64,000 bases of DNA, from contig NZ_QVMJ01000004.1 of assembly GCF_010500955.1 (NCBI RefSeq), positions 1 through 64,000 on the forward strand. Direction: 5' to 3'. The stretch is from Bacteroides sp. 519. GTDB taxonomy: Bacteria; Bacteroidota; Bacteroidia; Bacteroidales; Bacteroidaceae. The position numbers and the translations under genes were made by a program. Below, piece after piece: positions 1-8,984 of the stretch (its first letter is position 1; every line of letters starts with the position of its first letter). A model generated the notes under the pieces. It had not been told where the DNA came from, made no database searches, and saw nothing but the letters and a program-made list of their open reading frames with translations.

Positions 1-1360
1 CAATCCTATAATTGATTCTCAATATGTTATGATTGACATAGTGGGAAATAGAAGTGCAATTTTTATGAAAATTATTTTTAAGAGTGAAAGTTGGGTTAAT
101 ATTTCTCCAATAAACTTTAATACCGCCCCCGTCGTGAATCTGAAGACAAATACGTCCTTTACCTTTAGCAAATTTCTCATCCTGCCAGTCCACCATTTCC
201 TCTCCGTTGAGCCATGATGTAACTTTATCGCCTTGCACAAGAATGCGCATGGTATTCCATTCACCCATTTTCAGCGCTTTTTCTTTTTCGGGTGCGGGTT
301 TGATAACCCATCCGCGGCCGTACGACTCGTAAATGCCACCTGTATGCATATTGGGAGGAGCCACTTCTACCTGCCATCCACTAATCTCTACATTGGCAGG
401 GTTCTTCATATACGAACGGATAAATACACCTGAGTTTCCATCAGCTTCCTGTTTAAACTCTAATGTTAAATCAAAATCCTGGAAATATCTTTCGGTTCCC
501 AAATAACCATATTTCTTTTCGGGTCCGCTTTCACAAACCAACAGATCGTTTTCAACATACCACTTTTCGGGTCCGTATTTTACCCATCCGGTAAGGTCTT
601 TGCCATTGAACAATTCAACCTCCTGCGATTTAACAGGCAGTTCTTTAATCTTGATATTTCTGAATGATGCTGGGTATCCATGATCTTGCAAGCAAAGCAC
701 ACCTGTTGGAGCCAATCCGTACTCGGGTGCATTCTCCCATTTTCCGCTGTTTTTTCTTTTAAACCAATCTTCGGTCCAGGCTTCGAATTCCAGTATCTTA
801 ACTCCATTCATCCAATGTTCAACATGGCCATTGTCGAATACTATTTTTGCTGTATTCCATTCCCCATAAGGGTTTACTTTCATCTTTGTTTGGTCGGGCA
901 AATACATTGCATAGTCTACACCCATCTTTTGCCACTCTTCCAAATCGCCTTCAAAGTTTGGAACATCAAGCAATTGGTACTCGGGTCCGGTAACATACGG
1001 AACCTTAAACTCCGGACGCTCTACCACATGATACAACATACCGCTATTGCCCCCTTTCGAAAGTTTAAAATCCCATTGAAGTTCAAAGTTAGCGTATTCT
1101 TTATCGGTTACAATGTATCCCGTTCCGTCGCTTCCCTCGCCTTTAGCCTGTATGCAACCATCAACAACATGCCAGGGCTCGGTAAGGGCAGTACCATTAT
1201 AATCGCGCCAGCCATTCATAGTACTTCCGTCGAACAGCAATTTCCATCCATCGGCAATCTCTTGTTCCGTTAACGTGTTTTGTGGTTTCTCGCTACACGA
1301 GCTAAGCATGCCAATGGCTATGCTCATTACTAAAACGTAGGGTTTTTTAAATAGTTTCAT
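1..1360 (-). CDS. Lipoprotein with two DUF1080 (3-keto-disaccharide hydrolase) domains, 3' end cut by window
   Basis: The reading frame opens at the ATG at 1358-1360 and has no stop down to base 2, so at least 453 residues are visible. The N-terminus is a lipoprotein signal ending in LSSC (Cys22). Two homologous jelly-roll domains follow, about residues 30-225 and 228-421. Both have DUF1080 features: LFDG/LFNG then GW near the start, GNSG in the middle (GGNSGMLYH, DGNSGVFIR), GEWNT, and W-N/L-NG near the end. The family acts on or binds carbohydrates in the periplasm or on the surface; the substrate here is unknown. The second domain reaches its usual end (VYWRNI, residue 421), but at least 32 AT-rich, non-family residues follow without a stop, so the true end is unclear. 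It is divergent from pnp. Confidence 0.85.
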   Translation of the reverse strand, partial: MKLFKKPYVLVMSIAIGMLSSCSEKPQNTLTEQEIADGWKLLFDGSTMNGWRDYNGTALTEPWHVVDGCIQAKGEGSDGTGYIVTDKEYANFELQWDFKLSKGGNSGMLYHVVERPEFKVPYVTGPEYQLLDVPNFEGDLEEWQKMGVDYAMYLPDQTKMKVNPYGEWNTAKIVFDNGHVEHWMNGVKILEFEAWTEDWFKRKNSGKWENAPEYGLAPTGVLCLQDHGYPASFRNIKIKELPVKSQEVELFNGKDLTGWVKYGPEKWYVENDLLVCESGPEKKYGYLGTERYFQDFDLTLEFKQEADGNSGVFIRSYMKNPANVEISGWQVEVAPPNMHTGGIYESYGRGWVIKPAPEKEKALKMGEWNTMRILVQGDKVTSWLNGEEMVDWQDEKFAKGKGRICLQIHDGGGIKVYWRNINPTFTLKNNFHKNCTSISHYVNHNILRINYRI

Positions 1361-1458
1361 TAGATTATAGTTTTAAATTCGTGCTAAAGATACGTGTTTT
1401 CTTAGAATCGGGTAAGAATAATGTAGGTTAAATTCCGCTGATTTACAAATACTTTGTT

Positions 1459-1466
1459 TACCTTTG
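1459..1466 (+). promoter_or_regulatory. Bacteroidales -7 box of the pnp promoter
   Basis: TACCTTTG fits the TAnnTTTG consensus of the Bacteroidales primary sigma factor. It lies 39 bases before the pnp ATG at 1506. No good TTTG -33 box is present about 20 bases upstream. The box overlaps a possible TTG start at 1464, which argues against that longer start. Confidence 0.6.
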
Positions 1467-1505
1467 CATGAATTTTTGAAGAAAAATATAGATAAAACAA
1501 TTTTT

Positions 1506-3632
1506 ATGATTAACCCAATTGTTAAAACAATCGAGTTGGGAGATGGCAGAACCATTACACTCGAGACTGGGAAATTGGCAAAACAAGCAGATGGCGCTGT
1601 GATGTTACGTATGGGAAATACGATGTTACTTGCTACTGTGGTTGCCGCAAAAGACGCAGTTCCCGGAACAGATTTTATGCCGCTTCAGGTAGAGTATAAA
1701 GAAAAATTCGCCGCCTTTGGCCGTTTCCCAGGTGGATTTACAAAAAGAGAAGGAAGAGCATCCGATTATGAAATCCTTACCAGCCGCTTGGTCGACAGAG
1801 CTCTCCGCCCACTTTTCCCCGACAATTATCACGCAGACGTTTTTGTTAATATAATCCTTTATTCGGCCGACGGAGTTGATATGCCCGATGCATTGGCAGG
1901 ATTAGCAGCATCTGCTGCTCTGGCTGTTTCAGACATTCCGTTTAACGGTCCGATTTCTGAAGTACGCGTTGCCCGTATTAACGGTCAATTCGTTATCAAT
2001 CCTACATTCTCTCAACTCGAAGAGGCTGATATGGACATCATGGTAGCCGCTACTATGGACAACATCATGATGGTAGAAGGCGAAATGAAAGAAGTATCCG
2101 AAGCCGAACTTCTTGAAGCAATGAAGGTTGCACACGAAGCAATTAAAGTTCATTGCAAAGCACAGATGGAACTAACCGAAATGGTTGGTAAAACTGTAAA
2201 ACGCGAATACAACCATGAAACGAACGATGAAGAGCTTCGTGAAAAAGTTCGCAAAGAGTGTTACGATAAGGTGTATGCTGTTGCAGCATCGGGTAATGCA
2301 AATAAGCACGAACGTCATGACAACTTCATGGCTATCCGCGATGAATTTAAAGCACAATACGCTGAAGAAGAATTGGCAGAAAAAGGTGCTTTGATTGACC
2401 GCTACTATCACGATGTAGAAAAAGAAGCTATGCGCCGTTGCATTCTCGACGAAGGCAAACGCCTTGACGGACGTAATACAACACAAATACGCCCAATTTG
2501 GTGCGAGGTAGATTATCTGCCGGGACCACACGGATCGGCTGTATTTACCCGTGGCGAAACTCAATCGCTTACATCGGTTACTTTAGGTACCAAGTTAGAC
2601 GAGAAAATTGTAGACGATGTACTTGTACATGGTAAAGAACGTTTCTTGTTACACTATAATTTCCCTCCATTCTCAACAGGCGAAGCAAGACCACAACGTG
2701 CCGTTGGCCGTCGTGAAATTGGTCACGGTAATCTGGCACACAGAGCACTGAAAGGTGTTATTCCGGCCGATTTCCCTTATGTAGTTCGCGTGGTTTCGGA
2801 TATTCTGGAATCGAACGGTTCTTCGTCTATGGCTACAGTTTGTGCAGGAACACTTGCACTTATGGATGCCGGCGTAAATATCAGCAAACCGGTTTCGGGT
2901 ATTGCTATGGGACTTATCAAAAACGCAGGAGAAGCTAAATACGCAGTGCTTTCGGATATCCTTGGCGACGAAGACCACTTAGGTGATATGGACTTTAAAG
3001 TTACCGGAACCAAAGACGGTATTACTGCCACTCAAATGGATATTAAAGTAGACGGACTTTCGTTCGAGATTCTTGAAACTGCTTTGAACCAGGCTAAAGA
3101 AGGACGTATGCACATTTTGGGTAAGATTACCGAAACTATGCCTGAGCCTCGTACCGATATGAAGGATCATGCTCCACGTATTGAAACAATGATTATACCG
3201 AAAGAATTTATCGGAGCAATCATTGGCCCGGGTGGAAAAATCATTCAAGGTATGCAAGAAGATACCGGTACTACAATTACCATTGAAGAAATTAACGGTA
3301 GCGGTAGAATCGAGATCTCAGGAACAAACAAACAAAGTATTGATGATGCCACACGCATAATTAAGGGCATAGTTGCTATTCCCGAAATTGGTGAAGTATA
3401 TCCGGGTAAAGTACGCTCGGTAATGCCTTATGGGGTGTTTGTTGAATTCCTACCAGGTAAAGATGGCTTGTTGCACATCTCGGAAATAGACTGGAAACGT
3501 ATTGAAAAGATTGAAGATGCCGGAATTAAAGAAGGTGATACTATTGATGTGAAGTTACTCGATATTGATCCTAAAACAGGCAAGTTCAAGCTTTCAAGAA
3601 AAGTTTTGCTTCCTCGTCCGGAGAAACAATAA
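1506..3632 (+). CDS. pnp: Polyribonucleotide nucleotidyltransferase (PNPase)
   Basis: A 708-residue 3'-to-5' exoribonuclease that degrades RNA by phosphorolysis as a trimer in the cytoplasm. Two RNase PH-type cores flank a helical linker (about residues 10-220 and 310-540). They are followed by a KH domain with the loop IIGPGGKII and an S1 domain ([15 protein letters not shown]). The protein is close to full-length Bacteroides PNPase throughout. The start [11 protein letters not shown] at 1506 matches that family; an in-frame TTG at 1464 would lie in the promoter. It has its own promoter and terminator and appears monocistronic. Confidence 0.98.
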   Translation: MINPIVKTIELGDGRTITLETGKLAKQADGAVMLRMGNTMLLATVVAAKDAVPGTDFMPLQVEYKEKFAAFGRFPGGFTKREGRASDYEILTSRLVDRALRPLFPDNYHADVFVNIILYSADGVDMPDALAGLAASAALAVSDIPFNGPISEVRVARINGQFVINPTFSQLEEADMDIMVAATMDNIMMVEGEMKEVSEAELLEAMKVAHEAIKVHCKAQMELTEMVGKTVKREYNHETNDEELREKVRKECYDKVYAVAASGNANKHERHDNFMAIRDEFKAQYAEEELAEKGALIDRYYHDVEKEAMRRCILDEGKRLDGRNTTQIRPIWCEVDYLPGPHGSAVFTRGETQSLTSVTLGTKLDEKIVDDVLVHGKERFLLHYNFPPFSTGEARPQRAVGRREIGHGNLAHRALKGVIPADFPYVVRVVSDILESNGSSSMATVCAGTLALMDAGVNISKPVSGIAMGLIKNAGEAKYAVLSDILGDEDHLGDMDFKVTGTKDGITATQMDIKVDGLSFEILETALNQAKEGRMHILGKITETMPEPRTDMKDHAPRIETMIIPKEFIGAIIGPGGKIIQGMQEDTGTTITIEEINGSGRIEISGTNKQSIDDATRIIKGIVAIPEIGEVYPGKVRSVMPYGVFVEFLPGKDGLLHISEIDWKRIEKIEDAGIKEGDTIDVKLLDIDPKTGKFKLSRKVLLPRPEKQ

Positions 3633-3651
3633 TAAGTTAGCTTAAATATAT

Positions 3652-3690
3652 AAAGAGCGGGAATGGTTGATAACTATTCCCGCTCTTTTT
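3652..3690. terminator. Rho-independent terminator of pnp, probably bidirectional
   Basis: AAAGAGCGGGAAT pairs perfectly over 13 bp with ATTCCCGCTCTTT, with a loop of 11 bases and a T tract on the plus strand. It starts 19 bases after the pnp stop. An A run on the other side lets it also serve the convergent gene that ends at 3707. Confidence 0.9.
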
Positions 3691-3706
3691 ACATCCTGAT
3701 ATTTAT

Positions 3707-4327
3707 TTATTTCAATTCTTTCAGATACTTCCCTACCACATGGGCTTCTTCACTATTCTCCTTCTGATATTCTTCTTTCAATTTGGGATAGTCATTAAGT
3801 AGTTCCATCATTTTATCTTTCCCCACAAACTCTACTATCCCTGTGGTACAATCAATCTCATAAAATACCCGCTGAGTTACAGCTGCCGAAGTTGCAATAG
3901 CTTCGCCCACAGCCCCCATACCAATTCCACGATCAACAACCGATACGGCAGCCGGTCCTATAGGAACCGCACAGAAATAAACTTTGTTGCCTATAGCCAA
4001 AGCAGGAGCATAGCACTTTCCAAAGCTGAATTTCTTTATCTTCAAATTCTTGCAGTTCACATATAAATTAGAGTCAACCTGAACAGCAAAATATTTCCTT
4101 CGTAGCCCTTTACGAATCATGGTTCGGTTAGAAGTGATATGATAATCGCCACCGGTTTTAAGCAATTGCCGGTTTATACTTCGCTTTTCAACAATAAGTT
4201 TGGATGGCGCATGAATTGTATCGCCGTTATGGGTAATAAAATCATTTGGGGTATGGTAAACAATGGTTTGAGCCTTCCCCGGAAGAGCCAGAGCCGATAG
4301 CAAGAGGATAATCCACAAAATTTTCAT
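3707..4327 (-). CDS. Exported protein of unknown function
   Basis: A 206-residue protein that I do not recognise as a characterised family. The start at 4327 is chosen because it begins directly with a signal peptide (MKILWIILLLSALALPGKAQ). A start 20 codons upstream would put a hydrophilic segment before it and would overlap the promoter. The mature part is basic and beta-rich, with a hydrophobic, glycine-rich stretch (GIGMGAVGEAIATSAAV, about residues 133-149) and a charged helical C-terminus (MMELLNDYPKLKEEYQ) typical of small secreted Bacteroidales proteins. It stands alone, divergent from the MutS-like gene and convergent with pnp. Confidence 0.75.
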   Translation of the reverse strand: MKILWIILLLSALALPGKAQTIVYHTPNDFITHNGDTIHAPSKLIVEKRSINRQLLKTGGDYHITSNRTMIRKGLRRKYFAVQVDSNLYVNCKNLKIKKFSFGKCYAPALAIGNKVYFCAVPIGPAAVSVVDRGIGMGAVGEAIATSAAVTQRVFYEIDCTTGIVEFVGKDKMMELLNDYPKLKEEYQKENSEEAHVVGKYLKELK

Positions 4328-4360
4328 AGCGCAATATTCAACAATAGGTTTATCAAAATG

Positions 4361-4392
4361 GAAAGTTACATTATTTGTGTATTCCAAGCAAA
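4361..4392 (-). promoter_or_regulatory. Promoter of the exported protein gene
   Basis: On the minus strand TTTG (4392-4389) is followed after 20 bases by TAACTTTC (4368-4361). This is one mismatch from the TTTG-N19/21-TAnnTTTG consensus, and it lies about 34 bases before the ATG at 4327. Confidence 0.55.
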
Positions 4393-4422
4393 TAATAAAT
4401 CAAAAAAGTAATATTCTTGTTG

Positions 4423-4430
4423 TACATTTG
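4423..4430 (+). promoter_or_regulatory. -7 box for the MutS-like gene
   Basis: TACATTTG matches the Bacteroidales TAnnTTTG consensus exactly, 24 bases before the ATG at 4455. A clear -33 element is not seen. Confidence 0.5.
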
Positions 4431-4454
4431 TGGTTCAGTTATAACTAAAAACAC

Positions 4455-6263
4455 ATGGAACAACTAAATGGCATTAAAGCAACTTACGAAAATATTGTTG
4501 GCAAAACCCGCGATAAGCTGACTAAAGTACAAAAACAGATTTATAACATCAGTTTTATCAGGATAGCCTTGTTCCTGGCAGGCATTGCAGGAATCATTTA
4601 TTTTTGGTCATCAGCATGGTATCTATTGGCTGGTGTTATTCTGATTACATTTGTTCCGTTTCTTGCATTGGTTAAGTACCACAATAAACTCTTCTACAAA
4701 AAAGACTATCTGGAAAAGAAGATAGAGATTAACGAGCAGGAACTTCGCGCCTTAGAATACGATTTCTCTTCGTTCGATGGAGGGAGGGAGTTTATCGACC
4801 CATCACATTTATACACTTACGACCTCGATGTATTTGGGGATAACTCATTGTTTCAGGATATAAACAGAACATCTACCCACCTTGGGAAAAGTCAATTGGC
4901 CGAATGGTTCAATAAGCATCTACAAAAAAAAGAAGATATAGAAGAGAGACAGAAAGCGGTAAAAGAACTGTCGGAAGATTTAAAATTCCGCCAACGTTTC
5001 CGCATCCTTGGTTTGCTTTATAAAGGCGAAATAGCCGACGAAAAGGAGATAAACACCTGGGCACAAAGCCCCAGTCATTACAGCAGTAACTCTTTTTTTA
5101 AGCTATTACCTGCACTTATTCTGAGTGGTAACATTGTACTGTTTACGCTGGCCATGCTCAACATTATCCCTTTTTCGGTTGTATGGATAGTGTTGGCTAT
5201 TATTTTCATGATTAGTCTGGGCTTTCAAAAAGGCATCACCAAGGTACAAAATATGTATGGGAAAAAGATGCAAATTCTGGGTACATACGCTCATCTTATT
5301 CAACTGATAGAAGAAAAAGAGGTCAGTTCTGCCCTTCTTAAAGATATCAAGGCATTGGTTGGAACCAATAAAAAAACAGCCTCACAATCGGTAAAGCGTT
5401 TATCAACATTGATGGATGCACTCGATCAGCGAAATAACATGTTTATGTTACTTATTTTAAACAGTTTGATGTTTTGGGAACTCAAACAAATTATGAAGAT
5501 AGAAGCATGGAAAGAAGAGTGTGCCAACGAACTACCCAAATGGCTGAAGGCCATTGCTTTGATGGATTCCATCTGTTCATTATCGACATTTACTTATAAC
5601 AATCCGGATTTTACGTTTGCAGAAATCACCAATAAATCATTCCATTTAGAGGGCAAAGCTCTGGGGCATCCGTTAATGAATCGCCGTAAATGTGTAAGAA
5701 ACGACATCGACATGGAAAAACGTCCTTACTTCATTATTATTACAGGAGCTAATATGGCGGGCAAAAGTACCTACCTGCGTACTATTGGGGTAAACTACTT
5801 GCTGGCATGTATGGGAGCACCTGTTTTTGCCGATAAACTAACCCTCTACCCCACCCTACTAATTACCAGCCTGCGCACAAGCGACTCGCTGACCGATGAT
5901 GAATCGTACTTCTTTGCCGAGCTGAAAAGGCTTAAACTCATTATTGACAAGTTAAATGCCGGCGAAGAGCTTTTCATTATATTAGATGAGATACTGAAAG
6001 GAACCAACTCTGTTGATAAACAAAAGGGATCGTTTGCACTGATAACACAATTCATGGAATTGAATGCGAACGGCATTATAGCTACACACGATTTACTGTT
6101 GGGCACGCTAATCAAAGACTTTCCTGATAATATAAGCAACTACCGCTTCGAAGCGGATATTACCAACAACGAATTGACATTCTCTTACCAACTACGGGAA
6201 GGGGTTGCACAAAACATGAACGCCTGCTTCTTAATGAAGAAAATGGGGATAGCGGTAGTGTAA
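4455..6263 (+). CDS. Membrane-anchored MutS-family ATPase
   Basis: A 602-residue protein whose C-terminal third is the MutS ATPase domain. It has a Walker A at about 430-438 (GANMAGKST), a signature segment DDESYFFAEL (481-490) and a Walker B with LFIILDE (507-512). A reduced lever/clamp-like helical region precedes it. The mismatch-recognition domain of MutS1 is absent. Instead there are hydrophobic helices at about 35-74 and 217-258, each long enough for two membrane passes. This is a MutS-related family found in Bacteroidota, not the repair MutS; its role is unknown. It has its own promoter; the next gene is convergent with a 13-base gap. Confidence 0.9.
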   Translation: MEQLNGIKATYENIVGKTRDKLTKVQKQIYNISFIRIALFLAGIAGIIYFWSSAWYLLAGVILITFVPFLALVKYHNKLFYKKDYLEKKIEINEQELRALEYDFSSFDGGREFIDPSHLYTYDLDVFGDNSLFQDINRTSTHLGKSQLAEWFNKHLQKKEDIEERQKAVKELSEDLKFRQRFRILGLLYKGEIADEKEINTWAQSPSHYSSNSFFKLLPALILSGNIVLFTLAMLNIIPFSVVWIVLAIIFMISLGFQKGITKVQNMYGKKMQILGTYAHLIQLIEEKEVSSALLKDIKALVGTNKKTASQSVKRLSTLMDALDQRNNMFMLLILNSLMFWELKQIMKIEAWKEECANELPKWLKAIALMDSICSLSTFTYNNPDFTFAEITNKSFHLEGKALGHPLMNRRKCVRNDIDMEKRPYFIIITGANMAGKSTYLRTIGVNYLLACMGAPVFADKLTLYPTLLITSLRTSDSLTDDESYFFAELKRLKLIIDKLNAGEELFIILDEILKGTNSVDKQKGSFALITQFMELNANGIIATHDLLLGTLIKDFPDNISNYRFEADITNNELTFSYQLREGVAQNMNACFLMKKMGIAVV

Positions 6264-6276
6264 AATCAGAGAGTCC

Positions 6277-8034
6277 TTAGCATTCTTCCTGAAACACCTC
6301 CTCCATCTCCACCAGCTCCCAGCCGCGAAATACCACAGTGATAAGTCGTAGCTTTGCTTCGCCAATGGTACTTGTTACTATATTGTCCGAAGCATATTTC
6401 AGCAGTTGTGCCCGGGCTTCCTCTTTCAATGTGGTAATGTGGGCATCCGAATCGGCTCGTTTCAGGTATTTTACTTCTAACAGGTAGGCATACTCCATGT
6501 CGGGTAGTTGCGTACTGGGCTGGAAATAGAAATCGGCATATCCTTTGGCCAGTTCATATTCGGGCAGTAACATATAATAGTGCGTCATTCCCAGATAGGC
6601 CAACAAGAAACCTTTTACATGTGCTTCGCCATCGATAAACTCGCGTACGCGGCTCTGCTTTTCCAGTTCGGAGGCAATGAAAGAGAATACTGGTTTCCAT
6701 TCTCCCTGATAAGCCATTTCTTTTATCAGGTTCCCTAACTGATAGAAATCAATCCGGAAGATATCGCTATCGGACAGACTCTCTATTAAATAAGTATATA
6801 TCTGTTCGCGAACAGTATGGTTAGGGATGATTAAAACAGCATCTCCCCGGTACCTTCCTTGTATACTCAACAGTCCGAAATAATAAAGCAGTGACTTAAA
6901 ATTGTTGGGGTCTACCATCTGCTCTACCGAAAAACCACTGTTAAGAAGGGCAGTGGTTTGCCCGGTTTCTACTATCTCGCGGATAACAGAGAAGTTTTGC
7001 CCCAGTTCTTTATCAATCTTAATCAGATGCCGTAGCTTATTATAGTCGGTACGGATGTTTTTATCAATCATCTCTTCGGGAGGATAACCACTACGTAAAC
7101 AATGACTAATGTAGTAAAGTGCCATATCAGAGTTGTACATACTTTCGCTTAAACTTTTTGTAGAAAAGCAATAATTGTCATACCAAGGCTTCATCTCCTT
7201 TATCATCTCATCTACATCCATTTTCAACATTCCATGTTCGTGGTAGTATTCCAGCATGGTGCGTAGCTCTGGTTCGGAGAAACCCACTATGTTATTAAAC
7301 TGTGCATCGGTAGTAAAATTGGTACCAATATTAAATCCCGAAGTTACATCATCCAGTGTAATGGGGCTTACTCCGGTAATAAACATGCGTTCTAATGCCA
7401 TGCCACTACCGGTAGTCATTACCTTGATTACGTTGAAGAAGAAACGGAAGAAACCATCGCCATGTGTAGCTTCTTGATAGGCTTTTTTTCCTATATTGGC
7501 AAGAATGGAATTAGTGAAGTTATCGTACTCGTCGATGATGAGGTAGATACGCAAACCCTGTTCGCTGGCACATCCATTAATATATTGCAGGCGTGCTGTG
7601 GCGCTGCCTCGTTTCATCAGTTCTTCGCGGAAATTGGCTTGAAAAAGATGCTCATAGCGGTTTGCAAATATAACAAACTGTTCGGTGCAATGCTCTTCAA
7701 ACGAAGTTTCTAAACGTTCCGGATGCGAGTCGACCGCCGAAAAGTTAAAGCGTAGTATCAGGAACTTTGCCCGTAGGTTGGTAGGGTTTTGGTAAATCCA
7801 ACGTTCGCCAAAAAGTTCCTCAAACCGGTCGGCATTGTTAATATCATAATAAGAGTCGAGCATGTTAAGCAGCAGGCTTTTGCCAAATCGCCGGGGACGA
7901 ATCAGGAAGAAGTAGGAAGCTGCCTGCTCAATCAAAGGGATGAAGTGGGTTTTATCTACATAGTAGTAATTATCACGTGCTATGCGCTCATAATCGCTCA
8001 ACCCATACGGAATATTTTTAATATTGTTTGCCAT
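6277..8034 (-). CDS. AAA-ATPase-like / PD-(D/E)XK nuclease family protein
   Basis: A protein of about 585 residues of the kind very common in Bacteroidales, with an N-terminal AAA-ATPase_like domain and a C-terminal PD-(D/E)XK nuclease-like domain. The P-loop is degenerate (RPRRFGKSLLLN, about 46-57, lacking the usual glycine spacing) and the Walker B is LIIDEY (about 165-170). The C-terminal nuclease core shows GYADF (D501) and LLEVKY (E520, K522), all expected catalytic positions. The start MANNIKNIPYG at 8034 matches family members; adjacent ATGs at 8037 and further upstream are possible. The biological role is not established. It is a solitary gene downstream of a repeat array. Confidence 0.9.
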   Translation of the reverse strand: MANNIKNIPYGLSDYERIARDNYYYVDKTHFIPLIEQAASYFFLIRPRRFGKSLLLNMLDSYYDINNADRFEELFGERWIYQNPTNLRAKFLILRFNFSAVDSHPERLETSFEEHCTEQFVIFANRYEHLFQANFREELMKRGSATARLQYINGCASEQGLRIYLIIDEYDNFTNSILANIGKKAYQEATHGDGFFRFFFNVIKVMTTGSGMALERMFITGVSPITLDDVTSGFNIGTNFTTDAQFNNIVGFSEPELRTMLEYYHEHGMLKMDVDEMIKEMKPWYDNYCFSTKSLSESMYNSDMALYYISHCLRSGYPPEEMIDKNIRTDYNKLRHLIKIDKELGQNFSVIREIVETGQTTALLNSGFSVEQMVDPNNFKSLLYYFGLLSIQGRYRGDAVLIIPNHTVREQIYTYLIESLSDSDIFRIDFYQLGNLIKEMAYQGEWKPVFSFIASELEKQSRVREFIDGEAHVKGFLLAYLGMTHYYMLLPEYELAKGYADFYFQPSTQLPDMEYAYLLEVKYLKRADSDAHITTLKEEARAQLLKYASDNIVTSTIGEAKLRLITVVFRGWELVEMEEVFQEEC

Positions 8035-8058
8035 CATGATTACTCTCTTTAGTGATAA

Positions 8059-8066
8059 CAAAGATA
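8059..8066 (-). promoter_or_regulatory. -7 box for the AAA/PD-(D/E)XK gene
   Basis: The minus strand reads TATCTTTG, an exact TAnnTTTG match, 24 bases before the start at 8034. No convincing -33 box was found. Confidence 0.45.
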
Positions 8067-8186
8067 ATGTTTATTGGTATAATATTGTTCCGTTTTTTAT
8101 AAATCCGTTTATCTTTGCAGCAAAGAGGAACTAACCAATAATTAAATAATTAACAATCAACAAATTGCAGTACCACCATCTTTTTA

Positions 8187-8326
8187 ACGCTGGCACAAAA
8201 GTACCACTATTTTTTTAGGCGTGAGAAAAAAGTACCACAGGCATGATACAAAAGTATCACTACTAAGATACTTTTGTATCACAAGCGTGGCACTTTTGTA
8301 CCATAGGCGTGAGACGAAAACATCGA
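8187..8326. repeat. 22-bp-period array with GATAC-T4/A4-GTATC cores
   Basis: Six units of 22 bp start at 8187, 8217, 8239, 8261, 8283 and 8305; the first is set off by 8 bases. The best units hold GATACAAAAGTATC (8245-8258) or its inverse GATACTTTTGTATC (8267-8280). Others have GGCACAAAAGTACC or GGCACTTTTGTACC. The first three units have A4 centres and the next two have T4 centres, so the array flips orientation midway between two divergent genes. The 8062-8411 spacer holds nothing else beyond promoter-like boxes. A related array is at 51939. Confidence 0.85.
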
Positions 8327-8361
8327 AAAAACATAAAATCGTAAATTTTATAAAAGTTGAT

Positions 8362-8390
8362 GCAACGTTTCCGAACGCTTTTTCATCATA
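8362..8390 (+). promoter_or_regulatory. Possible ECF-type promoter of the sigma factor gene
   Basis: GCAACGTTT (8362-8370) and CATCATATA (8384-8392 region), about 14 bases apart, precede the sigma gene start by about 20 bases. The first motif looks like the AAC-containing -35 boxes read by ECF sigma factors, so the gene could be self-activated. This is inference from motif shape only. A TATCTTTG box at 8110-8117 could give a longer housekeeping transcript across the array. Confidence 0.35.
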
Positions 8391-8411
8391 TAAATAGAGA
8401 GCATATTTTAT

Positions 8412-8984
8412 ATGGACGAACAATTGTTTATCACAGGATGCAGACGGGGAGAATCATGGGCTCGTAAGAAACTATACGAGATGTATGCTCCTGCCATGAT
8501 GAGTCTTTGTCTGCGTTATGTGGGCGATAAGGAAACGGCACGCGATTTATTGCAAGATGGATTCATAAAGGTTTTTACCAAAATGAACACCTATTCGGGC
8601 ACCGGAGCTTTTGGTGGATGGATATATCGTATTTTTATGACTACCGCACTCGAACACCTCCGGAAAACCGAAAAAATGAACGTATTTACATCTATCGACG
8701 AATACCCGGACAAACTGGAAGATACAGAAATATCTGCTCTCGACAGTCTTTCGGCTGATGATCTGTTATCTTGTGTGGCAGAGTTACCTGTAGGGTATCG
8801 TACCGTTTTCAATCTGCATGCTATTGAAGGATATTCACATCGCGAAATCGGAGAAATGCTTGGAATCAGTGAAATAACATCACGGTCGCAATTCATCCGT
8901 TCCCGAAGTGCTTTACAAAAGAAGTTAGAACTGTTAATAAAGGAAGAAAATGTCAGACAACAAAGAGCTAAATCATCATCGTGA
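8412..8984 (+). CDS. ECF-type RNA polymerase sigma factor
   Basis: A 190-residue sigma-70 family protein of the extracytoplasmic-function type. Region 2 lies at about residues 25-92, with the -10-recognition helix around LLQDGFIKVF and WIYRIF. Region 4 lies at about 125-175 with the helix-turn-helix YSHREIGEMLGISEITSRS. There is no region 1.1 or 3. Its stop lies 35 bases inside the next gene, so the two are translationally linked. The neighbour has the position and N-terminal layout of an anti-sigma factor. Confidence 0.95.
   Translation: MDEQLFITGCRRGESWARKKLYEMYAPAMMSLCLRYVGDKETARDLLQDGFIKVFTKMNTYSGTGAFGGWIYRIFMTTALEHLRKTEKMNVFTSIDEYPDKLEDTEISALDSLSADDLLSCVAELPVGYRTVFNLHAIEGYSHREIGEMLGISEITSRSQFIRSRSALQKKLELLIKEENVRQQRAKSSS

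Noticed and set aside
680..1273. 197-codon frame on the plus strand
   Set aside because: It lies wholly antisense to the well-supported DUF1080 gene, whose domains and signal peptide are clear; the plus-strand protein has no recognisable features.
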